Under the pieces are notes generated by a model. It saw only the letters and a list, made by a program, of their open reading frames with translations. It did no database searches and was not told the origin of the DNA. The position numbers and the translations under genes are program-made. A DNA stretch of 15,624 nucleotides from Verrucomicrobiota bacterium (GTDB lineage: Bacteria; Verrucomicrobiota; Verrucomicrobiia; Limisphaerales; UBA11358). The DNA lies in assembly GCA_021323835.1 (NCBI GenBank), contig JAJPKI010000069.1, forward strand, positions 1 to 15,624, in the 5' to 3' direction. This document shows positions 7,801-13,884 of this stretch, piece by piece; the stretch's first letter is position 1, and the number at the start of each line of letters is the position of its first letter.

Positions 7801-7850
7801 AGTCCTGCCAGCCATCGCCAACGATTCAGGCAGGTAACCGGAACAATCAT
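4839..7850 (-). CDS. Large sensor histidine kinase: periplasmic beta-propeller, Y_Y_Y, HisKA_3, HATPase
   Basis: A 1003-aa membrane sensor. The N-terminus has a signal peptide or anchor (about 1-30, WLAGLVFIFAIAAPAAS). Next come about 14 propeller blades of the two-component regulator type, with recurring GLPNN, D-G-G/S-WIG/WA and LW.A motifs (to about 640). A Y_Y_Y domain follows (about 665-755: RYQLSGLDAHWIDAG ... YRFAVQARNGDG), then one membrane helix (about 763-781). The cytoplasmic part has a HisKA_3 dimerisation domain with the phospho-acceptor H812 in RDIHDDLGG, and an ATPase domain with N box (KETLNNITRHAKA) and G1/G2 boxes (DDGQGF, SGKGTCVTLSFPL). This layout matches the Bacteroidetes/PVC sensors that bind oligosaccharides in the periplasm; the ligand here is inferred to be a glycan. 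It probably phosphorylates the adjacent NarL-type regulator. It is not a hybrid kinase, since the receiver is on a separate protein. Confidence 0.95.
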   Translation of the reverse strand: MIVPVTCLNRWRWLAGLVFIFAIAAPAASTNSAWTLRKWQTDEGLPNNTITGLAQTPDGFLWIATPGSLARFDGTQFELLTPSQIISNYHQNARALLTAHDGSLWMAMAHGPVLHIKTNNVTEIFTNNLPDLVIRRMVEDGDGGIWMIFSGGQLRRIHNGQVQSFSAADGLPNNFLGSIACDKNGVAWFSKGGYIGQFRNGRFHVLTDTKRGQMQLAGARDGGVWVCSGSELFRFKEGVGLQEIGAFQTARPNSEPTQILEDRDGSVWIGTSDSGLFHYTATGFEQVETSHPQILCLLQDNEGNIWAGTGGGGLDRIRPCVVKLEGVAEGLPFESVESVCEDVSGALWAVTQNGLLAHRVENKWALVATNSTWQGQDVTCVTADNQGAIWVGAKSELYRFRDGQWKSWGHNDGLIPMRIYALFVATNGDLWVAGAIQESLQRFRDGHWENFSLPQDSSYICTFAQDTAGNIWAGTPRGMLLRIHDDQISDETTNVFGIPTSVRAICATPDGWVWFACAGGGLAWSDGNGHAGRVMAEQGLADNYLSQIVADDGGYLWFGSDHGIFKANEQVLKSVAEGKASHVQCIQYGRNVGLPGLQATSGHWPMTAKSRDGLLWMAMSTGLAVIDPRNSEGNSNPPPVLIKRVLMDEKIVADYGNILPAQSPINLSRAKMSLQLPPKHSRLEFDWTALNFSAPENVNFRYQLSGLDAHWIDAGTERSASYSRLPAGEYRFAVQARNGDGAWNESPALAISVAPFFWQTWWFRFSAMVLFTLIVVASVRYVSFRRLQSKVRLLEQQTALDRERARIARDIHDDLGGSLTQIALLSGLAERDGKEKSAEYVQRISATTHQVIRSLDEVVWAVNPRNDNLRDMIQYIGQFAIEFFAAAGIRCLWHLPEKIPASPVPADVRHNFFLVVKETLNNITRHAKAGEVQLRSEISGQSFRMTIEDDGQGFNPENCDTFANGVRNMQQRMEEIHGRCDIESISGKGTCVTLSFPLEDNSR

Positions 7851-7857
7851 TCAAACA

Positions 7858-7886
7858 GATTTAGCCGCTTGCCCGACACAATGCAA
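7858..7886 (-). promoter_or_regulatory. Promoter candidate for the sensor kinase (leaderless)
   Basis: On the - strand TTGCAT (7886-7881) and TAAATC (7863-7858) are 17 bp apart. Only 7 bases separate the -10 from the ATG, so transcription would start at or next to the start codon. It sits back to back with the thiG promoter in a 92-bp gap. Confidence 0.55.
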
Positions 7887-7908
7887 GAATTGGCAGCCAG
7901 TTCTCACC

Positions 7909-7936
7909 TCGACAATTCACCGGAATTTTCTAAATT
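7909..7936 (+). promoter_or_regulatory. Promoter candidate for thiG (leaderless)
   Basis: TCGACA (7909-7914), a 16-bp spacer and TAAATT (7931-7936) repeat exactly the hexamers and spacing seen before the fusion gene. The ATG follows 6 bases after the -10, so the mRNA should start at or next to the start codon. This leaves no room for a TPP riboswitch in an untranslated leader. Confidence 0.6.
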
Positions 7937-7942
7937 GATGCG

Positions 7943-8731
7943 ATGTCGCTTTCAAACCAGCCGTTGGTCATCGCGGGAAGAATTTTCCGGTCACGCCTGA
8001 TTTTGGGCACGGGAAAATTTTCTTCGCCGGAAGCCATGCGCGACGCGCTAGACGCCAGCGGTGCGGAAATGGTCACCGTCGCCCTGCGCCGCGCGGATTT
8101 GTCCGGCAAAGGCGACCCGTTCGCGAACATCTTGGAATTCATCGACCCGAAAAAATTTCTCCTGCTGCCCAACACCAGCGGCGCGATGAACGCCGAGGAA
8201 GCCGTCCGCCTCGCGCGCCTCGCCGTCGCCGCCGGATTGCCGAAATGGGTGAAGCTCGAAATCCATCCCGACCCGCGATTTCTTTTGCCCGACCCGATTG
8301 AGACGTTTCGCGCGGCGGAAATTCTGGTGAAAGAAGGTTTCACCGTGCTGCCTTACATCAACGCCGACCCGGTGCTGGCGAAACGATTGCAAGACATCGG
8401 CGTGGCGACGGTGATGCCGCTCGGCTCGCCCATCGGTTCGAATCGCGGCATCCAGACGCGCGACCAAATCCGGATAATTATTGAGCAGGCGACCGTGCCG
8501 GTTGTCGTAGATGCGGGACTCGGCGCGCCGAGCCACGCCGCCGAAGCAATGGAAATGGGCGCAGACGCAGCGCTCGTGAATACGGCGATTGCCGTGGCAA
8601 ACGACCCGAACAAAATGGCAATCGCATTTAAGATGGCGGTTGAAGCCGGACGCGCCGCCTACGAAGCGGGTTTGGGATTGCAAAGCGAAGCAGCGATTGC
8701 GACAAGTCCATTGACGGCATTTTTGGATTAA
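7943..8731 (+). CDS. thiG: Thiazole synthase
   Basis: The 262-aa product makes the thiazole phosphate ring of thiamin from 1-deoxyxylulose 5-phosphate, dehydroglycine and ThiS thiocarboxylate, in the cytoplasm. It has the usual length and (beta/alpha)8 motifs: N-terminal IAGRIFRSRLILGTGKF, the Schiff-base lysine at about K104 in WVKLEI, PLGSPIGSNRGIQ, and the phosphate-site run VVDAGLGAPSHAAEAMEMGADAALVNTAIA. The ATG at 7943 fits the family's N-terminus and sits 6 bases after a -10 hexamer, so a leaderless transcript is expected. No thiS, thiH/thiO or thiF is visible nearby; thiG leads a compact run with a membrane protein, hldA and panB, which is not a standard thiamin operon. Confidence 0.97.
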   Translation: MSLSNQPLVIAGRIFRSRLILGTGKFSSPEAMRDALDASGAEMVTVALRRADLSGKGDPFANILEFIDPKKFLLLPNTSGAMNAEEAVRLARLAVAAGLPKWVKLEIHPDPRFLLPDPIETFRAAEILVKEGFTVLPYINADPVLAKRLQDIGVATVMPLGSPIGSNRGIQTRDQIRIIIEQATVPVVVDAGLGAPSHAAEAMEMGADAALVNTAIAVANDPNKMAIAFKMAVEAGRAAYEAGLGLQSEAAIATSPLTAFLD

Positions 8732-8746
8732 GCCAAAACAACAGTT

Positions 8747-9019
8747 ATGATTCAAATCACTGAAGCAATTATCCTGTTGCTGATTGTTATAGCTTTCCTC
8801 GTCTGGATAGCGGCGAGTCAAAAAACTTGGGCAAATCGTTTTTCAAAACCCGCATTAACCGGAGTTTTAATCGCTGCAAAATTGCTTTGCATAATTAGTT
8901 GCTTCGGCTTTTTGAAATATTTTACGGGTTTTCCAATGTGGTTATCCGTCGTAATATCAATTCCAATAGGCTTAATATTATTTTTTGGAATCAAACGTTT
9001 GGGCATTTGGTGCGGGTAA
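8747..9019 (+). CDS. Small hypothetical membrane protein
   Basis: A 90-aa protein with three probable membrane helices: about 6-24 (EAIILLLIVIAFLVWIAA), 37-57 (TGVLIAAKLLCIISCFGFL) and 63-82 (MWLSVVISIPIGLILFFGI), with basic residues between and after them. I do not recognise a family. It begins 15 bp after thiG and ends 13 bp before hldA on the same strand, so it is probably part of that operon. Its bases are clearly more AT-rich than its neighbours (codons such as att, tta, aaa), as is common for membrane genes but possibly also a sign of a separate origin. No Shine-Dalgarno is seen before the ATG. Confidence 0.7.
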   Translation: MIQITEAIILLLIVIAFLVWIAASQKTWANRFSKPALTGVLIAAKLLCIISCFGFLKYFTGFPMWLSVVISIPIGLILFFGIKRLGIWCG

Positions 9020-9032
9020 TTTTTTTAGAAAT

Positions 9033-10046
9033 ATGAGCGCAAAAAAACTTTCAGCATCACGCGCACGGCAAATTTTAACGGCCGCGAGCAAATCACGTGT
9101 GCTCGTCGTCGGTGACGTGATGCTCGACCAATTTATTTGGGGCAGCGTTTCGCGCATTTCGCCGGAAGCGCCGGTGCCGGTCGTTGAATTTCAAAACGAA
9201 AGTTTCATGCCCGGCGGCGCGGCCAACGTCGCGCGCAATCTCGCCGCGCTCAAAGTGCCGGCGGAATTGTTCGGCATCATCGGCAGCGACCACGCGGCGC
9301 ATCAGTTGAAAGGATTGTTGCACGACCAGAAAATCGGTTGCGCCGGACTCATCGCGAATTCCTTCCGCCACACGAGCATCAAGACGCGCATCGTCGCGCA
9401 CAAACAGCAGGTCGTGCGCATTGACCGCGAGACGCGCGACGGCCTCGACTGGAAATGGACGAGCAAATTGGTGAGCGCGGTGAAGAACGAATTGAAAAAT
9501 GCCGACGCGGTGATTCTCGGCGATTACGGCAAAGGCGTCGTCACGCAGCCGTTCCTCGACGAAATCAAATCGCTCTGTCGCGCGCGCGGCGTGTGGTTGA
9601 GCCTCGACCCGAAACCGGTGCATCATTTGAATCTGAACGGACTTTCACTCATCACGCCGAATCGCAAGGAAGCATTTGAACTGGCGGATTTGCACGACGA
9701 TACAAAAAATTCAAATCCCTTTGCCGATAAAAATCTCATGCTCGTCGCGGACCGATTACTGAAAGAGGTGCGTCCGGCGGTTTTGCTTATCACGCTCGGC
9801 GAGTTGGGAATGTTGCTGTGCCAGCGCGGACAAAAACCATTTCACATTCCGACCGTCGCGCAGGAAGTGTTCGACGTTTCCGGCGCAGGTGACACGGTGA
9901 TTGCGACGTTCACGCTGGCGATTGCCGCCGGAGCTTCTCCGCTTGAAGCCGCAATTCTTTCAAATCACGCTGCGGGAATTGTCGTCGGCAAAATCGGCAC
10001 GGCAACAACCTCGCCGGAGGAACTTCTGAAAAGCTTCGGTCGCTGA
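9033..10046 (+). CDS. hldA: D-glycero-beta-D-manno-heptose-7-phosphate kinase
   Basis: This 337-aa PfkB/ribokinase-family protein is typical of the kinase half of RfaE/HldE. It phosphorylates heptose 7-phosphate at C1 on the way to ADP-heptose for the LPS core, in the cytoplasm. Hallmarks: VVGDVMLDQFIWGSVSRISPEAP near residues 22-45, PGGAANVARNLAAL (PfkB signature 1), LSLDPKP, and DVSGAGDTV with the catalytic aspartate near the C-terminus. There is no cytidylyltransferase domain, so that step must be encoded elsewhere. The frame is open from an earlier TTG (8985) overlapping the previous gene, but the ATG at 9033 matches the family start. It is joined to panB by a TGATG overlap, which suggests translational coupling. 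It implies a Gram-negative envelope with heptose-bearing LPS. Confidence 0.93.
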   Translation: MSAKKLSASRARQILTAASKSRVLVVGDVMLDQFIWGSVSRISPEAPVPVVEFQNESFMPGGAANVARNLAALKVPAELFGIIGSDHAAHQLKGLLHDQKIGCAGLIANSFRHTSIKTRIVAHKQQVVRIDRETRDGLDWKWTSKLVSAVKNELKNADAVILGDYGKGVVTQPFLDEIKSLCRARGVWLSLDPKPVHHLNLNGLSLITPNRKEAFELADLHDDTKNSNPFADKNLMLVADRLLKEVRPAVLLITLGELGMLLCQRGQKPFHIPTVAQEVFDVSGAGDTVIATFTLAIAAGASPLEAAILSNHAAGIVVGKIGTATTSPEELLKSFGR

Positions 10047-10816
10047 TGAAAATCACAGTCGAGACAATCCGCGCGATGAAAAGTCGCGGCGAAAAAATCG
10101 CCGCGCTCACGGCTTACGATTTTCCGACGGCAAAATTGCTAGACGAATGCGGCGTGCCAATCATTTTCGTCGGTGATTCGCTCGGCATGGTCACGCTCGG
10201 TTATCCGGACACGACGCATGTGACGATGGCGGATATGGAGCATCACGTCCGCGCCGCCGCACGCGCAAAGCCGAACGCATTGCTCGGCGCGGATTTGCCG
10301 TTCAAAAGTTACGAGACGATTTCCGACGCGGTCGCAAATGCAAAAAAATTAACTGCTGCCGGCGCAGAATTTCTCAAAGCCGAAGGCGGTCGCGAAATTT
10401 TGCCGCAAATCAAAGCTGTCATCGCTGAAAAAATTCCCGTCATGGGACATTTGGGAATGTTGCCGCAGCACGTTCTCGAAGAAGGCGGCAAATATCACGT
10501 CAAAGGTAAAATTGAAGCGGAACATCAACGCTTGATTGATGACGCAAAACTTTTGCAAGACGCCGGCGTGTTTGCAATCGTTCTCGAATTGGTCACGCCG
10601 CCGGTCGCGGAAGAAATTTCAAAAAGCATTTCCATTCCCACCATCGGCATCGGCAGCGGCGAAAATTGCGACGGCCAGATTTTGGTGACGAACGATTTAA
10701 TCGGCACGTTTCCGTGGTTCACACCGCGATTTGTGAAGCCTCTGGCCAATTGCGCAGCAGAAATTAAAACTGCAGTCACTTCCTGGAAAAATTCCGTTCA
10801 ACAAAATCGAAAGTAA
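10046..10816 (+). CDS. panB: 3-methyl-2-oxobutanoate hydroxymethyltransferase
   Basis: The 256-aa enzyme transfers a hydroxymethyl group from 5,10-methylene-THF to 2-oxoisovalerate, giving ketopantoate, the first committed step to pantothenate and CoA. Length and motifs are standard: AYDFPTAKLLDECG, FVGDSLGMVTLGY with the metal-binding D44, GADLPF with D83, KAEGG with E113, GHLGMLPQ, ELVTPPVAEEIS and IGIGSGENCDGQILV. Its ATG shares one base with the hldA stop (TGATG at 10044-10048). GGAGG occurs about 28 bases upstream, too far to act as a normal ribosome binding site, so coupling to hldA translation is more likely. No panC or panD is visible. It is the last gene of the thiG run, followed by a weak hairpin. 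Confidence 0.97.
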   Translation: MKITVETIRAMKSRGEKIAALTAYDFPTAKLLDECGVPIIFVGDSLGMVTLGYPDTTHVTMADMEHHVRAAARAKPNALLGADLPFKSYETISDAVANAKKLTAAGAEFLKAEGGREILPQIKAVIAEKIPVMGHLGMLPQHVLEEGGKYHVKGKIEAEHQRLIDDAKLLQDAGVFAIVLELVTPPVAEEISKSISIPTIGIGSGENCDGQILVTNDLIGTFPWFTPRFVKPLANCAAEIKTAVTSWKNSVQQNRK

Positions 10817-10829
10817 CGGTTTTATTGGC

Positions 10830-10850
10830 ATTTCCATCGGAAATCATTTT
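10830..10850 (+). terminator. Weak terminator candidate after panB
   Basis: ATTTCC (10830-10835) and GGAAAT (10839-10844) surround ATC, followed by CATTTTT. The stem is short and AT-rich with a 3-base loop, so termination may be partial. Confidence 0.35.
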
Positions 10851-10854
10851 TCGC

Positions 10855-10873
10855 TTGGACAGCCTTTGTCCAA
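10855..10873. promoter_or_regulatory. Perfect inverted repeat before a small gene (operator candidate)
   Basis: TTGGACA (10855-10861) and TGTCCAA (10867-10873) are separated by GCCTT. The centre lies about 38 bases before the ATG at 10902. No T run follows, so it is not a good terminator. Its left half resembles a -35 box, but no -10 at normal distance is evident. A dimeric repressor site is the simplest reading. Confidence 0.4.
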
Positions 10874-10901
10874 CCCTGCCTGCGAAAATGGTCGCACGAT
10901 T

Positions 10902-11123
10902 ATGACAACATCAATTGCGACAAACGAACAAATGGAATTGGGATTGGGATTGGCCGGGCTGAAAATTTCTCCGGCCCAACATCCAAACAAAATCGCCCGC
11001 GCCAACTGGTGGTTCACCAAAATGCGCGAGACGGTGGCCAACGCGATGGATTGGAGCGCGCCCGCCGAGCCGCGCCCGGAACAAATCTGGATTCGAGAAA
11101 CGACGCGCGAAGTAAAAGTGTGA
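10902..11123 (+). CDS. Small hypothetical protein with a WWFxKMR motif
   Basis: A 73-aa product from the ATG at 10902; an in-frame TTG at 10866 would fall inside the inverted repeat and is less likely. The sequence has a central basic/aromatic stretch (NKIARANWWFTKMRETVANAMDW) and a proline-rich tail ending in PEQIWI. I recall similar short proteins with a WWF..MR..V..A.DW pattern in other Verrucomicrobia, but cannot name a function or family. It has no signal peptide, membrane helix or obvious nucleic-acid-binding fold. It stands alone behind a perfect inverted repeat, pointing to its own regulation, and faces the hydrolase gene, from which it is separated by hairpins. The coding call rests on the motif and on codon use like its neighbours. 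Confidence 0.65.
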   Translation: MTTSIATNEQMELGLGLAGLKISPAQHPNKIARANWWFTKMRETVANAMDWSAPAEPRPEQIWIRETTREVKV

Positions 11124-11131
11124 TTTCAAGT

Positions 11132-11147
11132 CCGCAGCCCCTTGCGG
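11132..11147. repeat. Short hairpin in the convergent gap
   Basis: CCGCA (11132-11136) and TGCGG (11143-11147) flank GCCCCT. Together with the stronger hairpin at 11158-11187 it makes a pair of structures between two converging genes. Neither has a T run. Confidence 0.4.
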
Positions 11148-11157
11148 CACCACGACG

Positions 11158-11187
11158 GCGCCGGTTATTTTTCGGAATAACCGGCGC
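11158..11187. terminator. 12-bp perfect hairpin overlapping the hydrolase stop codon
   Basis: GCGCCGGTTATT (11158-11169) pairs perfectly with AATAACCGGCGC (11176-11187) around TTTCGG. On the - strand the hairpin covers the last codons and the TAA (11167-11165) of the hydrolase gene. There is no T tract after it in either direction, so it may act as an mRNA 3' stabiliser or a factor-dependent barrier between the converging genes. Confidence 0.55.
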
Positions 11188-11794
11188 AAACGAATTTGCG
11201 GATGACATCAATTTCGTCCGCGCCGTAAATACCGTGGTCTTTGGGAAATTCGCGCCATTCGATGTTGAAGCCGGCATTTTTTAATTGCCGCGCCTGCTCG
11301 CGCACTTTTTCGAACGGAATGAGCGGGTCAAATTCGCCGTGCGTCAGCAGCAATCGCTGTTGCTTCGCGACGGACGGAATTTCTTTCAGCAAATTTTCAA
11401 TTTCAAAAACCCATCCGCTGATGCCGACGATTCCGGCGAGCTTGTGCGGATAGCGCAAGCCAACGTCAACCGACATCAAGCAACCTTGCGAAAATCCGCC
11501 GAGCGTGATTTGTTCCGATGGAAAATTTTTTGCACGCAAATCGTCGAGCAATTCAAAAAGCAGTTTGCGGCTGCGAATAATTTTTGGCGCAGTGACGTTG
11601 GGATAATCGAACCAGGAAAATCCGCCGAAATATTCGTCCGGCGCGTTGACGAGCAGATAATTCAGCCACGGCAAATCCAGCGCGGGCGGCAGCCAGCGAT
11701 AGCCTTCGATGCTGTCGCCGAGGCCGTGCAGCATAATCATCAGCCGCTGCGAATTTTTTTCCGCGGCAGGAATCAATTCCGCGTCCAACTTCAT
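11165..11794 (-). CDS. Alpha/beta hydrolase, phospholipase/carboxylesterase type
   Basis: A 209-aa protein of the Abhydrolase_2 (carboxylesterase/acyl-protein thioesterase-like) family. Visible are the oxyanion region MLHGLGDSIEGY (residues 21-31), the nucleophile elbow GGFSQG with S102, D156 in GEFDPLIPFEK and H187 in KDHGI, a complete catalytic triad. No signal peptide, so it is expected in the cytoplasm, acting on small esters or acyl groups; the substrate cannot be told. The ATG at 11794 is chosen because it overlaps the upstream stop as ATGA and matches the family's N-terminus. An upstream extension of 13 residues lies inside the previous gene. It is the last gene of the - strand run, and its stop codon is buried in a strong hairpin. 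Confidence 0.9.
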   Translation of the reverse strand: MKLDAELIPAAEKNSQRLMIMLHGLGDSIEGYRWLPPALDLPWLNYLLVNAPDEYFGGFSWFDYPNVTAPKIIRSRKLLFELLDDLRAKNFPSEQITLGGFSQGCLMSVDVGLRYPHKLAGIVGISGWVFEIENLLKEIPSVAKQQRLLLTHGEFDPLIPFEKVREQARQLKNAGFNIEWREFPKDHGIYGADEIDVIRKFVCAGYSEK

Positions 11795-12255
11795 TTTGCG
11801 CCGGAAAATTTTTCGGATTGCGCATCGAGCCAATCAGTCATTTGCTTGCGTTGCGCGTCGGTGAGCCGCGCGTCGTGATGAATGAGGGTGTATTTTGGCA
11901 ATGGCATTTCTTTTTGGGAAATATCCTCGCTCATGGCATCCATTTTTTTCGCGGCGCGAACGGAATTGGTCGGCCAATCGGACAAATCCAGATTCGCACG
12001 GCCGTATTCCACGTCGTTGGCGATGCCGAACGACATCGGCGCGATGCGCGAATACCACGGCCATTTGGTTTCGTGCGAATGGCAATCGTAACACGCAGCG
12101 CGAAATAATTTTTCAATTTCCGGCGGCGGTTTGGTTGCGGCGATGAAATCATTTGTCACCGGCGGATTTGTCCGTGGCGGATTAAAAAATTGCAGCACGA
12201 TAAATGCGACGACGAGCCCGGCAAAAATCCATTTAACAAATTTTTTTAATTTCAT
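11791..12255 (-). CDS. Membrane-anchored haem-binding (CxxCH) protein
   Basis: A 154-aa protein starting at the ATG at 12255; an earlier TTG (12276) only adds seven residues before the basic start. Residues 3-24 form an uncleaved signal/anchor helix (KWIFAGLVVAFIVLQFF). A single haem c motif follows, C55-Y-D-C58-H59, in CYDCHSHETKWPWYS. This arrangement matches the 'haem-binding domain' family (Haem_bd), which has CYDCHS...WPWYS...P. EMPLPKY near residue 118 could give the axial methionine. It should face the periplasm and shuttle electrons; partners are unknown. Its stop overlaps the hydrolase start (ATGA), so the two are translationally coupled, though a functional link between them is not obvious. 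Confidence 0.9.
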   Translation of the reverse strand: MKLKKFVKWIFAGLVVAFIVLQFFNPPRTNPPVTNDFIAATKPPPEIEKLFRAACYDCHSHETKWPWYSRIAPMSFGIANDVEYGRANLDLSDWPTNSVRAAKKMDAMSEDISQKEMPLPKYTLIHHDARLTDAQRKQMTDWLDAQSEKFSGAK

Positions 12256-12294
12256 GGATTGGTTTGATGTTCGCAACGGGTTTTTGTTCCGTAA

Positions 12295-12582
12295 TTATGG
12301 CTGAAATTTCCATCCAATGCTGTCAAAGACTTCAAAAAGAATTTGGCCGAATTCGGCGTCGTAATCCGCCGTTTCAGACATTGAAGCCATGGACGGCTGG
12401 TCAAATTCGTTCACCGTAAGAATTAGAAAACATTCCCGCTTTTCAAAAATGATTCGCACTTTGGTTCCGTCACGTTGAATTCGGCAAGGCAATCCCGCCG
12501 CAATAAAACGCGCGTGGAGGTCTTGAACCGTCGCTTTCGGCGAAGATTCATCAGCTTTTTCTAAATAATCGCCGCTGTCCAT
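12295..12582 (-). CDS. Hypothetical protein downstream of hisS
   Basis: A 95-aa acidic protein (begins MDSGDYLEKADES, ends FDSIGWKFQP) that starts only 4 bp after the hisS stop, so it is very probably cotranscribed with it. The middle (GLPCRIQRDGTKVRIIFEKRECFLILTVN) suggests a small alpha/beta fold with three to four strands. No signal peptide or membrane segment. I do not recognise a family. The tight spacing and gene-like codon use support it as real. Confidence 0.7.
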   Translation of the reverse strand: MDSGDYLEKADESSPKATVQDLHARFIAAGLPCRIQRDGTKVRIIFEKRECFLILTVNEFDQPSMASMSETADYDAEFGQILFEVFDSIGWKFQP

Positions 12583-12586
12583 GCCA

Positions 12587-13840
12587 TTATTTTAAATGAT
12601 TCACCACATCCGAAAATCCCGCAACAACTTCCGCGCGCGTTTTCATGTTGCGAATGCGAACATAAGCGTCGCTGTCCAATTTTGCCGTGAAACCGACGTT
12701 TAATTCCTGCGCGCGTTTGAATTGTTTGTCCGATTTCGCCGGCGTCAGCGAATATTCAACCGTGTAACCGGCGGCGCGCAAATCCTGAACGAGCTTCAAT
12801 GAATCGGCGCGGAGATTTTCGTCTTCAATCAAAACAAAAACGTCCGCATGAACATCAAATTTCGGCAACAAGCCGCGCGATTTCAAAAGTTCGAGCAGCA
12901 CGACGTCGCCCATGCCAAAGCCAAGCGCGGGCAAATTCACTTTACCGCCGCTGATGAGTTTCACCAAATTGTCGTAACGTCCGCCGCCGGCAATGGCACG
13001 AAATTCACCTTTTGCATCGAACGCTTCGAACACGACGCCGGTGTAATAGGCAAGACCTCGAATGACGTGATAATCAATTTTCACAAAATTGCGCAAACCG
13101 CGCGCGGCGAGATTTTGCAAAATGCTTTCGAGTTCGGCGGTCGGCTTGCCGGATTCGATGAATTGATTTACTTCCGCGAGCGAAAATCCGAGCGCGGATA
13201 ATTTCTTTTCAGATTCTTCTTTTGGCGTGCGCACTAATTTATCAATTGCCTGGAAAAATTCGTATTCGGCAGTTTCACTTTCTGATTTGCGTTTGCCGTT
13301 TTTATAAAAATCCTGCCACGCGTTGCGGCTGCTCAAGCGGATAACAAAATCCTGTTCGGTCAAACCGAAGCTGCGCAGCGTGTCAATGAGCAGCGCAATC
13401 AATTCCGCGTCCGCCGCCGGGTCGGTTTCACCAATTAAATCGGCGTTGAATTGAAAATGTTCGCGCAGTCGTCCTTTTTGCTGCCGCTCGTAGCGGAAGA
13501 GTTGCGGAATGGCAAACCATTTGATGGGCTTTTTGTAATTGCGTTCGTGCGCGGCGACCATGCGCGCGAGCGTCGGCGTCATTTCCGGTCGCAGCGAAAC
13601 TTTGCGTTCGCCTTTGTCGGTGAAATTGTAGAGTTGTCCGACAATTTCGTCGCCGGATTTGGTCGTGAATAATTCAAGCGGTTCGAGCGGCGGGCCGTCG
13701 TATTCGCGGAAGCCGTAGCGGCGCGCAACGGTGCGCCATTGCGCGAAAATGAATTGGCGCGCATCGGCGCTCCAAACGTCGGTGTGCGGCAGCGGTTCGG
13801 GATAAAAATCGCGGAACCCGGGCAATCGTTCCAAAGCCAT
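12587..13840 (-). CDS. hisS: Histidyl-tRNA synthetase
   Basis: The 417-aa class II synthetase charges tRNA-His with histidine. Family marks are present: N-terminal GFRDFYPE, motif 2 starting RPEMTPTLARM at R84 and FRYERQQKGRLREHFQFNAD (115-134), the histidine-specific GLAYYTGVVFEAF (usual form GLDYYTRTVFE) and AIAGGGRYDNL, and a C-terminal anticodon-binding domain (about 325-417: DVFVLIEDE ... RIRNMKTRAEVV). Note alanine in place of the common aspartate in the GLDYYT motif. It lies in a - strand run between HU and a small hypothetical gene. A weak leaderless promoter may lie directly before it, downstream of a hairpin-forming repeat. Confidence 0.96.
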   Translation of the reverse strand: MALERLPGFRDFYPEPLPHTDVWSADARQFIFAQWRTVARRYGFREYDGPPLEPLELFTTKSGDEIVGQLYNFTDKGERKVSLRPEMTPTLARMVAAHERNYKKPIKWFAIPQLFRYERQQKGRLREHFQFNADLIGETDPAADAELIALLIDTLRSFGLTEQDFVIRLSSRNAWQDFYKNGKRKSESETAEYEFFQAIDKLVRTPKEESEKKLSALGFSLAEVNQFIESGKPTAELESILQNLAARGLRNFVKIDYHVIRGLAYYTGVVFEAFDAKGEFRAIAGGGRYDNLVKLISGGKVNLPALGFGMGDVVLLELLKSRGLLPKFDVHADVFVLIEDENLRADSLKLVQDLRAAGYTVEYSLTPAKSDKQFKRAQELNVGFTAKLDSDAYVRIRNMKTRAEVVAGFSDVVNHLK

Positions 13841-13846
13841 GCAGAC

Positions 13847-13875
13847 AAGTTAAAAGGCGCGAAGCAAAAAGAGAA
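13847..13875 (-). promoter_or_regulatory. Weak promoter candidate for hisS
   Basis: On the - strand TAACTT (13852-13847) ends 6 bases before the hisS ATG, and TTCTCT (13875-13870) lies 17 bp further upstream. The -35 is poor, but the distance to the ATG equals that at thiG. Confidence 0.3.
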
Positions 13876-13884
13876 GAATTAATA

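Noticed and set aside
7887..7942. TPP riboswitch before thiG
   Set aside because: No CUGAGA/ACCUGA-type core is seen, and the -10 element ends 6 bases before the ATG, leaving no leader for one.
5865..8000. Several 200-codon + strand frames opposite the sensor kinase
   Set aside because: They are antisense to a clear 1003-aa kinase, have low-complexity basic composition and show no family motif.
11014..11284. Open frames on both strands across the convergent gap
   Set aside because: They span the hairpins and overlap both the small protein and the hydrolase out of frame, with arginine-rich shadow composition.
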